Part shown: in pieces, positions 1-5,994 of the stretch
Layout of the letters: every line of letters begins with the position of its first letter
Position numbering within the stretch: position 1 is the stretch's first letter
DNA from: Clostridia bacterium
GTDB taxonomy: Bacteria > Bacillota_A > Clostridia > Oscillospirales > CAG-272
Reading direction: 5' to 3'
DNA: 8,543 nucleotides
Assembly (NCBI GenBank): GCA_017395725.1
Contig: JAFQOB010000224.1
Coordinates: 1 to 8,543, forward strand
Made by a program: the position numbers and the translations under genes
Notes under the pieces: generated by a model
What the model saw: the letters and a program-made list of their open reading frames with translations, nothing else
Database searches by the model: none
What the model was told of the DNA's origin: nothing

Positions 1-1185
1 CCCGGCGGTGTTATTGTTATTCCTCACGAATATGATATATACGACTTTTCACCGGTACAGCATCCTGCAGACGATAGAACGAGTAATATTGTAACGACAC
101 ACTTTGAGTTCAGCCACTTGCATGATACCATATTGAAGCTCGATATTCTCGGACACGATGTACCGACGAAATATAAGATGCTCGAAAACTATTCGGGTAT
201 AAGCGTACTTGATGTGCCTATGAATGACCAAAAGGTTATGTCTCTGTTTACTTCAACAAAGGCATTAGGGGTAACGGAAGAAGAGATAGGAAGTCCCACC
301 GGTACGTTTGGTCTTCCCGAATTTGGTACGGCATTTACGAGACAGATGCTTGTTGACACACAGCCTAAGTATTTCTCAGACCTTTTGCAGATATCGGGAC
401 TTTCTCACGGTACTGACGTATGGCTGGGGAATGCTAAGGATTTGATTAAAGAAGGCACTTGTACGATTTCAGAATGTGTTGGAACGAGAGACAGTATAAT
501 GGTTTATTTGCAGCACAAGGGGCTTGACAACAGTGATGCCTTTAACATAATGGAAAACGTACGTAAAAAGAATAAGAACCTTACACCGGAAATGGAAGCG
601 AAAATGCGTGAGCATAACGTTCCCGAATGGTATATTGAGTCTTGTAAGAAGATTAAATATATGTTCCCGAAGGCACATGCGGCGGCATACGTTATGTCGG
701 CGTTCCGTCTCGGTTGGTATAAGGTATATCACCCTATAGCATTTTATGCGGCATATTTTACTGCGGCCCCCGACGGTTTTGACGGCGAGACTGTTATGGG
801 CGGCAGAAATAAGGTAAAACAGCTTATGGCTATGATAGACGAAAAGGGAAGAGAGGCTTCTGCTACCGAAAAAGATACGTATACCGCAATGCAGATAGTA
901 AACGAATGTTTTGCAAGAGGAATACAGTTTTTGCCGGTAAACCTTTACAAATCCGATGCTAAAGCGTTTTTGCCCGAGGACGGTAAGATTAGAATACCGT
1001 TTGCCTGTCTTGCGGGACTTGGAGAAAGCGTTGCACAGAATATAGTAAAGGCAAGAGACGAAAATCCTTTGTCTATCGAAGAATTGGCAGAACGCGCAAA
1101 ACTGTCAAAGAAGATAGTTGACCTGTTGCGTGACAACGGAGTGCTTGAGGGACTCCCCGAAACCAATCAAATTTCATTCTTTTAA
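1..1185 (+). CDS. polC: DNA polymerase III alpha subunit, PolC type (C-terminal part, 5' end outside window)
   Basis: Reading frame 1 is open from the first base to a TAA at 1183-1185, giving 394 residues, roughly the last quarter of a PolC (family length about 1440). PolC is the replicative polymerase of low-GC Gram-positives and works in the replisome. Visible signatures are the PGGVIVIPHEYDIYDF block at the fragment start and KLDILGHD at residues 46-53. By family alignment the Asp at residue 48 of KLDILGHD is the third palm catalytic carboxylate. The HAAAYVMSAFRLGWYKVYHP block follows around residue 225, and a helix-hairpin-helix region lies near residues 330-385 (CLAGLGESVAQNIVKARDENP). 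The tail NQISFF matches the position of the sliding-clamp-binding peptide of PolC (usually QLSLF). The exonuclease, PHP and upstream palm parts lie outside the window. The TTG at 118 is an internal leucine, not a start. The family call is very secure. Confidence 0.97.
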   Translation, partial: PGGVIVIPHEYDIYDFSPVQHPADDRTSNIVTTHFEFSHLHDTILKLDILGHDVPTKYKMLENYSGISVLDVPMNDQKVMSLFTSTKALGVTEEEIGSPTGTFGLPEFGTAFTRQMLVDTQPKYFSDLLQISGLSHGTDVWLGNAKDLIKEGTCTISECVGTRDSIMVYLQHKGLDNSDAFNIMENVRKKNKNLTPEMEAKMREHNVPEWYIESCKKIKYMFPKAHAAAYVMSAFRLGWYKVYHPIAFYAAYFTAAPDGFDGETVMGGRNKVKQLMAMIDEKGREASATEKDTYTAMQIVNECFARGIQFLPVNLYKSDAKAFLPEDGKIRIPFACLAGLGESVAQNIVKARDENPLSIEELAERAKLSKKIVDLLRDNGVLEGLPETNQISFF

Positions 1186-1216
1186 TATTTAGTAATTATA
1201 AAAACAAGGAAGTATT

Positions 1217-3382
1217 ATGGCGATTTCAGCAAAGACGATTAGAAACCAACTGTTGATATTAAAGCCTCTCCTTCAAAGCTGTTCTTTGAAGACCATAAGA
1301 AAAGGTCAAGATAAGATCGGTGAAATGATGGTATCAAGATACAAGAATCAGATTATCGAGAAAGAACACTCTTTTGAAGGCTTTGAGGGTGCGTGGATAA
1401 TCCCTAAGGACGAACGCAGACAGGGTGTAATACTCTATCTTCACGGTGGTGGATATACCTGTGGCGGAATAGAGTATGCGAAGGGGTTTGGAACAACTCT
1501 TGCCGCTAAAACGGGGGTAAGAGTATTTTGTGCCGCCTATAGATTAGCACCTGAAAATGCATATCCTTCAGCCCTTGACGATGCGTTGACAAGCTATAAG
1601 TATCTGATTGAAAAGGGCTATTCTCCCGATAGAATAACTTTGTGCGGAGAGAGTGCGGGCGGAGGACTTTGTTATTCACTTTGTTTGCGTATAAAGGAAG
1701 AGGGATTAGGATTACCTTGCTCGATAATTGCTTTATCGCCTTGGACAGATTTGACGGCATCGGGGGATTCATATAAAGAGAATATCGAAAAAGACCCGAC
1801 GATGTCTATAGAGTTACTTGATTTTTTTGCAAAAAGCTATACACAAGACAGAACTAACCCTTATGTTTCCCCCTTGTTTGCAGATTTGGCAGGATTCCCC
1901 CCATCACTTATATTTGTAGGTGGAGACGAAATAATGCTTGACGATTCAAGGAAGATGCACGAAAGATTAATCGAAAGCGGAAACCTGTCAAAACTCGTTG
2001 TAACCAAAGACAGATGGCACGGATATTTGCTTTATGACCTTGAGGAAGACGAGAAAGATTTTTCTTTGATTAATTCATTTCTTAATAAGAAAATGTCAAG
2101 AGAGAATAAGCTTCGTTGGTTGCGTCTTGACAATGCGGCGAAGATATATCCTGCGGCAAGAAGACAGAATTGGAGTAACGTTTTCAGAGTATCTGCGACA
2201 TTGACCGAAAACGTTGACAGAGACGTTCTTGCAACAGCGCTCGACGTAACTGTAAGGCGTTTTCCCTCCATTGCCGTAAGACTTCAAAAGGGGTTGTTCT
2301 GGTACTATCTTGAACAGCTTTCCGAAGCACCGAAGATAATGGACGAAAGCAGTTATCCTTTAACTGCTATGTCAAAAAAAGAGACGGCTAAGTGTGCTTT
2401 TCGTGTTATAGTATATGAGAAGAGAATAGCGGTAGAAATATTTCACTCACTGACTGACGGAACGGGAGCTTTAATATTTTTAAAAAGCCTTGTGGCAGAA
2501 TATCTTCAGCAAAAGTATGGGGTGAAGATACCTGCAGAACACGGTGTCTTAGGCAGACTTGAAGAGCCCTCGGCAGAAGAGCTTGAAGACAGCTTCAATA
2601 AATATTCGGGAAGAGTTTCTGCAAGCAGAGCAGAAAATACTGCTTGGCATTTGTGGGGCACTCCCGAGAAAAAAGGCTTTTTAAACGTAACTTGTTTTGA
2701 GCTTTCAACTAAAGCCGTATTAGACAAGGCTCATGAATACGGAGTAAGTGTTACGACGTTTTTGTGCGCGGTAATGATGATGGCTTTACAGAACCTACAG
2801 GCAGAAAAGGTTCCGTCTCCCCGAAAGAGAAAGCCAATCAAAGTGCTATTGCCAGTTAATTTGAGAAATCTTTTTCACAGTAAGACTTTGCGAAATTTTG
2901 CACTTTACACAACGCCTGAAATTTTGCCCATTCTGGGTGAATACAGCTTTGAAGAGATATGCAAGATTATCGTTCACTGTATGGGTACGGATATAACCAA
3001 AAAGCAAATGAAAATGAAAATTGCCGCAAACGTAAACAGTGAAAAGCTTATGGCGGTAAGAGTTATGCCCCTGTTCGTGAAAAATATAGTTATGAAAGCG
3101 ATATTTGACACAGTGGGCGAGTGTAAATCTTGTCTTTCACTATCTAACTTGGGTAACGTGCAGTTGCCCGAAGAAATGAAACCGTATATAGAGCGTTTTG
3201 ATTTTATATTAGGCGTACAGGCGTCAGCTCCCTATAACTGCGGTGTATTGTCCTATGGGGAAACGCTTTATATTAACTTTATACGAAATATAAAAGAACC
3301 CGAGCTTGAGTATCATTTTCACAAGGTTATGCAAGATATGGGAATAGAGACGTTTGTAAGATCGAACAGAGGTGAAATGTAA
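1217..3382 (+). CDS. Fusion protein: HSL-family alpha/beta hydrolase plus condensation/alcohol acyltransferase-like domain
   Basis: This 721-residue cytosolic protein has no signal peptide. Residues about 30-290 form an alpha/beta hydrolase of the hormone-sensitive-lipase type. They carry the oxyanion-hole motif HGGG (76-79), the nucleophile elbow GESAG (Ser146), an acid region GGDEIMLDD (probably Asp237) and His268 in RWHGY, so the catalytic triad looks complete. Residues about 293-715 resemble the condensation / alcohol-acetyltransferase (CoA-dependent acyltransferase) fold. They show HSLTDG at 410-415, which is the HxxxDG active-site motif, and the downstream PVNLRNLF motif at 546-553. Such enzymes move an acyl group from a thioester to an alcohol or amine, while the hydrolase half would cleave esters. 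The substrate is unknown. The join falls at Met293, where the sequence starts to look like the N-terminus of a stand-alone acyltransferase. The ATG start has AAGGA six bases upstream. The gene follows polC by 31 bases and overlaps the next gene by one. Domain calls are firm; the joint function is inference. Confidence 0.88.
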   Translation: MAISAKTIRNQLLILKPLLQSCSLKTIRKGQDKIGEMMVSRYKNQIIEKEHSFEGFEGAWIIPKDERRQGVILYLHGGGYTCGGIEYAKGFGTTLAAKTGVRVFCAAYRLAPENAYPSALDDALTSYKYLIEKGYSPDRITLCGESAGGGLCYSLCLRIKEEGLGLPCSIIALSPWTDLTASGDSYKENIEKDPTMSIELLDFFAKSYTQDRTNPYVSPLFADLAGFPPSLIFVGGDEIMLDDSRKMHERLIESGNLSKLVVTKDRWHGYLLYDLEEDEKDFSLINSFLNKKMSRENKLRWLRLDNAAKIYPAARRQNWSNVFRVSATLTENVDRDVLATALDVTVRRFPSIAVRLQKGLFWYYLEQLSEAPKIMDESSYPLTAMSKKETAKCAFRVIVYEKRIAVEIFHSLTDGTGALIFLKSLVAEYLQQKYGVKIPAEHGVLGRLEEPSAEELEDSFNKYSGRVSASRAENTAWHLWGTPEKKGFLNVTCFELSTKAVLDKAHEYGVSVTTFLCAVMMMALQNLQAEKVPSPRKRKPIKVLLPVNLRNLFHSKTLRNFALYTTPEILPILGEYSFEEICKIIVHCMGTDITKKQMKMKIAANVNSEKLMAVRVMPLFVKNIVMKAIFDTVGECKSCLSLSNLGNVQLPEEMKPYIERFDFILGVQASAPYNCGVLSYGETLYINFIRNIKEPELEYHFHKVMQDMGIETFVRSNRGEM

Positions 3383-4077
3383 TGTATTGTATAAAATGCG
3401 GAGTAAAGTTAGCGGACAGCGAAAAGGTTTGTCCTCTTTGTAATACGACTGTTTTTCATCCTGACCTCATTCAAGGAGAAGGAGATGCCCAGTATCCGCC
3501 TAAAAAATACCCGAGAGCTAAAGCGAACACATATATATTGCAGATATTTTTGACATTTGCGATTGTCTTGGCAATGATTATTGTATTCCTTTGCGATTGG
3601 CGTATATATAGGGCTGTAACGTGGTCGGGATACGTTATAGGTGCGTTAGGTCTAAGCTATGTTTCTATAGTATTGCCGAGTTGGTTTAAGAAACCGAATC
3701 CGGTTATATTTGTACCGATAGGCTTTTGCGCAGTCGGCGTGTATTTGCTGTATATTAGTTTACACACAAACGGCGGTTGGTTTTTGTCCTTTGCGTTTCC
3801 GCTTGTTGGGGGCTTAGGCGTTTTGATAACGGCATTTGTAACCTTGCTAAAGTATCTGAAAAAAGGAAAGCTCTATGTTTTCGGCGGCTTTTTTATGGCT
3901 CTCGGCGGCTTTATGTTGCTTATAGAATTTATGGCTAATATTACGTTTAACGTAAACGAATTTCTCGGCTGGTCATTGTATCCTCTTGTATCACTTGCGA
4001 TGCTTGGACTATTTCTAATTTTTGTAGCAATCTACAGACCTGCAAGAGAAGTAATGGAAAGAAAATTCTTTATATAA
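3382..4077 (+). CDS. Zinc-ribbon, six-helix membrane protein (DUF6320-like)
   Basis: This 231-residue protein begins with a short zinc ribbon, CIKC at 3-6 and CPLC at 17-20, giving a four-cysteine metal site. A polar linker follows (about 25-48, rich in Pro, Lys and Tyr). Six hydrophobic segments come next, near residues 50-71, 82-102, 107-127, 133-156, 164-187 and 195-218, so both ends should be cytoplasmic. The arrangement resembles the DUF6320 family of uncharacterised Firmicutes membrane proteins. I recall that family near alcohol-acetyltransferase-like genes but cannot verify it here. The start ATG shares its A with the stop of the upstream gene (TAATG), and GAGGTG lies just upstream inside that gene's last codons, so the two are very likely translationally coupled. 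It may anchor or regulate the fusion enzyme at the membrane, or transport its substrate or product; this is inference. A strong hairpin starts 15 bases after the stop. Confidence 0.85.
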   Translation: MYCIKCGVKLADSEKVCPLCNTTVFHPDLIQGEGDAQYPPKKYPRAKANTYILQIFLTFAIVLAMIIVFLCDWRIYRAVTWSGYVIGALGLSYVSIVLPSWFKKPNPVIFVPIGFCAVGVYLLYISLHTNGGWFLSFAFPLVGGLGVLITAFVTLLKYLKKGKLYVFGGFFMALGGFMLLIEFMANITFNVNEFLGWSLYPLVSLAMLGLFLIFVAIYRPAREVMERKFFI

Positions 4078-4092
4078 ACCGAATAAACAATA

Positions 4093-4119
4093 AAAGGGTG
4101 TGGATTTTCCACACCCTTT
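4093..4119. terminator. Bidirectional intrinsic terminator between convergent genes
   Basis: A perfect 12-bp inverted repeat (AAAGGGTGTGGA at 4093-4104, TCCACACCCTTT at 4108-4119) with a 3-base loop lies between the + strand membrane protein and - strand pfkA, about 16 bases from each stop codon. Read on the - strand it is followed by a T-rich tract (TTTTATTGTTTATT), a classical rho-independent terminator for pfkA. On the + strand the tail is short (TTTAT), so termination of the polC-side transcript may be weaker. Confidence 0.92.
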
Positions 4120-4135
4120 ATGCTTGCAAAAAATA

Positions 4136-5218
4136 TTAGTGAGCCATTTCGTAAGCCATATCGTAAAGCTTGCGAAGGTCTGCGTCTCTCTTTTCACAGT
4201 ATGCTTTCATTTCAGCTACCTGAGCGTTTGTGAACTTGTCAAGGTCGCCTTCCTTAAGAGTGCCCTTGTACATACGGTCGAGCTTCAAAGCATAGCCGAT
4301 TTCAGTAGAAACAACCTTATCATCACGAACACCTACAACAAGGTCGCTCTTGCCTTCAAGAAGAAGCTTAACAGCCTCACTACCGAGCTGTGTTGCAAGA
4401 AGTCTGTCGCGCATCGTGGGATTGCCACCGCGAAGAATGTGAGCAGGTCTTACGAACTTTGTCTCAATACCCGTCTTTTCTTCAAATCTCTTTGCAAACT
4501 TTTCAGAGTAGAGCTTATCGCCCAAAACAGCGGGAACACCCTCTGCAATGCAAACGATAAAGTTTCTCTTGTTGTTCTTCTTAGCTTCCATAATCTGCGC
4601 GATTGCTTTATCTTCATCAAACTCAACTTTGTTGATAACGATAGCGGAAGCACCTGTAGCAATGCCTGCTTCAAGAGCAACCCAACCTGCGTTTCTGCCC
4701 ATAATTTCAACAACGTTGCAACGAGCGTGTGATTCGCAAGTATCTTTGAGCTTGTCGATAAGCTCAACTGCAGTATTAACTGCTGTATCAAAACCGATTG
4801 AATATTCGGTAGAAGTAATATCATTGTCGATAGTAGCGGGAATACCAATAGTGGGAATACCTCTTACAGAAAGGTCTGTAGCACCTCTGAAGGTTCCGTC
4901 GCCGCCGATAGCGATGATACCGTCGATCTGGTTATCCTTACAGGTCTGAATAGCCTTCTGCATACCTTCTTCTTCCTTGAATTCAAGGCAACGGTCGGAG
5001 AGAAGAGCAGTTCCGCCTCTTGAAACGATATTGGAAACGTCTCTTGCAGTAAACTGTTTGAGGTTAGGGTGAACAAGTCCCTTGTAACCCTCGTAGATAC
5101 CCATAACTTCAACGCCTTTGTCAAGAGCAGCTCTTGTAACTGCGCGGAGAGCTGCATTCATACCGGGAGCGTCGCCACCCGAGGTGAGTACACCAATTCT
5201 TCTGAATTCTTTTTCCAT
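4136..5218 (-). CDS. pfkA: ATP-dependent 6-phosphofructokinase
   Basis: This cytosolic enzyme phosphorylates fructose 6-phosphate to fructose 1,6-bisphosphate, the committed step of glycolysis. Its 360 residues are about 40 more than the 320 of E. coli PfkA, mostly as a C-terminal helical extension rich in charged residues. Motifs in order are GVLTSGGDAPGMNAA (9-23), GGDGT (105-109), the active-site TIDND (129-133, catalytic Asp131), SHAR with Arg166, MGR (173-175), and HILRGG with His260 and Arg263 for sugar phosphate binding. Gly108, equivalent to E. coli Gly104, predicts ATP rather than pyrophosphate as donor. The position equivalent to E. coli Gly124, which is Lys in PPi enzymes, is Ala128 here. 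The allosteric-site Arg154 of E. coli is Lys158, while the two N-terminal effector arginines are kept (Arg25, Arg29), so effector response may differ. The start ATG has AAGGGG nine bases upstream. The gene is monocistronic, with its own promoter region and terminator. Confidence 0.96.
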   Translation of the reverse strand: MEKEFRRIGVLTSGGDAPGMNAALRAVTRAALDKGVEVMGIYEGYKGLVHPNLKQFTARDVSNIVSRGGTALLSDRCLEFKEEEGMQKAIQTCKDNQIDGIIAIGGDGTFRGATDLSVRGIPTIGIPATIDNDITSTEYSIGFDTAVNTAVELIDKLKDTCESHARCNVVEIMGRNAGWVALEAGIATGASAIVINKVEFDEDKAIAQIMEAKKNNKRNFIVCIAEGVPAVLGDKLYSEKFAKRFEEKTGIETKFVRPAHILRGGNPTMRDRLLATQLGSEAVKLLLEGKSDLVVGVRDDKVVSTEIGYALKLDRMYKGTLKEGDLDKFTNAQVAEMKAYCEKRDADLRKLYDMAYEMAH

Positions 5219-5243
5219 GATTAAATTCCCCTTGTTTTTATAT

Positions 5244-5256
5244 AAAAGTTACTTTT
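5244..5256. repeat. Inverted repeat AAAAGT-T-ACTTTT in the pfkA leader
   Basis: Six-base arms AAAAGT and ACTTTT flank a single T, giving a perfect 13-base palindrome within the predicted pfkA leader, just after the likely transcription start. A related 13-mer (11 of 13 identical) lies at 5366-5378, upstream of the promoter. The position would suit an operator, but no regulator is identified and AT-rich DNA yields such palindromes by chance. Confidence 0.4.
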
Positions 5257-5269
5257 TTCTCAATTCTAT

Positions 5270-5298
5270 ATTTTAATATATTATTCAACAAAAATCAA
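5270..5298 (-). promoter_or_regulatory. Candidate sigma-A promoter of pfkA
   Basis: On the - strand TTGATT (5298-5293) is separated by 17 bases from TAAAAT (5275-5270), matching 4/6 and 5/6 of the vegetative consensus. Transcription would start near 5263 and leave a leader of about 45 bases before pfkA. A second overlapping option is TTGTTG (5291-5286), 17 bases, TAGAAT (5268-5263). The region is so AT-rich that -10-like hexamers are common, so the exact choice is uncertain. Confidence 0.55.
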
Positions 5299-5355
5299 GG
5301 GATTTTTTGCATTTTATGTTGTTAATATCCATTTTTTCTGTCAATTTTAAAAATT

Positions 5356-5378
5356 AGTGTTATTTAAGTGTTACTTTT
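5356..5378 (+). promoter_or_regulatory. Tandem AGTGTTA repeat, WalR/PhoP-box-like
   Basis: AGTGTTA occurs at 5356-5362 and again at 5367-5373, exactly 11 bases apart, about one helical turn. The core TGTTAT-N5-TGTTAC (5358-5374) fits the published WalR (YycF) pattern TGTWAH-N5-TGTWAH. Because PhoP boxes share the 11-base period, the reverse strand is also PhoP-box-like. It lies about 100 bases upstream of the predicted pfkA start site. Whether this organism uses it is unknown. Confidence 0.35.
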
Positions 5379-5419
5379 ATATATTATTGGAGTGTGATGT
5401 GCAAAATATACCAAAAATA

Positions 5420-5442
5420 TTTTACGGAGAACAGCCGTAAAA
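5420..5442 (-). terminator. Weak intrinsic terminator overlapping the end of dpaB
   Basis: An 8-bp inverted repeat, TTTTACGG and CCGTAAAA, with a 7-base loop includes the last codons and TAA stop of dpaB. On the - strand it is followed by AATATTTTT. The stem has only three G-C pairs, so it would be a modest terminator for the dpa operon. No better candidate is seen before pfkA. Confidence 0.5.
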
Positions 5443-5994
5443 AATCGGACTTATTTGCTTTCCATCTATAGCTTTCTCAAGTGTTTGAGGGAGTAGTGCA
5501 AAATTTGCAACCAAAGAGGAGGGCTTGTTTTCAGGGTCATCTTGAACTAAGGGAACAAAATATATATTCTTTCTTGCAAGAAGCTTGTCGATGTTTACAA
5601 GATTAGCTGAAAGAGCGTCGTTTGTTGCAAGGGCTATAACCAGCGGTTTGTTGTTTCTGAGGTGGGCTTTAGCCGCCATAGTAACGGAAGAGTCGGTTAT
5701 ACCGTTTGCGAGTTTGGCGAGAGTATTACCGGTACAGGGGCAGATTATCATAGCGTCGGGGCGTAACTTTGGACCGATAGGCTCGGCATCCTGAACGGTA
5801 TGTATAACCGTTTTACCGCATATATTTTCAAGTCTTGATACGTGGGCGGAAGCCTTACCGAAACGTGTGTCGGTGGAATAGGTCTTTTCGCTCATAACAG
5901 GCAAAAATTCATAATCCTTTTGGCTCATTTTTTCAAGAACTTCAAAGGAGTGGCTAAGGGTACAGAAAGAACCGCACATAGCGTAACAAATCAT
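5422..5994 (-). CDS. dpaB: Dipicolinate synthase subunit B
   Basis: This is the second subunit (SpoVFB) of the enzyme that makes dipicolinic acid from the lysine-pathway dihydrodipicolinate precursor. In the known system it acts in the mother cell late in sporulation, and the product is pumped into the forespore core with calcium. The protein has 190 residues against about 200 in Bacillus and belongs to the flavoprotein-like (Rossmann-type) fold. Recognisable blocks are CGSFCT (7-12), TDTRFGK (41-47), EPIGPKLRPDAM (71-82), CTGNTLAKLANGITDS (87-102), the MAAKAHLRN stretch (106-114), TNDAL (124-128) and VQDDP (150-154). The N-terminus is a few residues shorter than in Bacillus. Its ATG overlaps the dpaA stop as ATGA, and a perfect AAAGGAGG lies six bases upstream inside dpaA, so the subunits should be made together. 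Confidence 0.95.
   Translation of the reverse strand: MICYAMCGSFCTLSHSFEVLEKMSQKDYEFLPVMSEKTYSTDTRFGKASAHVSRLENICGKTVIHTVQDAEPIGPKLRPDAMIICPCTGNTLAKLANGITDSSVTMAAKAHLRNNKPLVIALATNDALSANLVNIDKLLARKNIYFVPLVQDDPENKPSSLVANFALLPQTLEKAIDGKQISPIFYGCSP

Noticed and set aside
3880..3920. Repeated CGGCGGCTTT units (encoding GGF twice) suggesting a short tandem repeat
   Set aside because: Only two units, explained by Gly-Gly-Phe packing motifs in one membrane helix of the zinc-ribbon protein.
4100..4949. Two + strand open frames (4100-4732 and 4548-4949) that could be called proteins of 210 and 133 residues
   Set aside because: They lie opposite pfkA, whose - strand frame has all catalytic motifs. The antisense translations are low-complexity Ser/Leu-rich, lack ribosome binding sites and resemble no family.
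4450..5157. Additional - strand frames overlapping pfkA in another phase
   Set aside because: Leu/Ser-rich out-of-phase shadows of pfkA with no start signals. The main frame is intact, so no frameshift needs to be proposed.
5339..5344. Perfect TTGACA -35 hexamer on the - strand upstream of pfkA
   Set aside because: No good -10 hexamer stands 16-18 bases downstream (the sequence there is AACAAC/CAACAT-like). The 5270-5298 pair is the better promoter.
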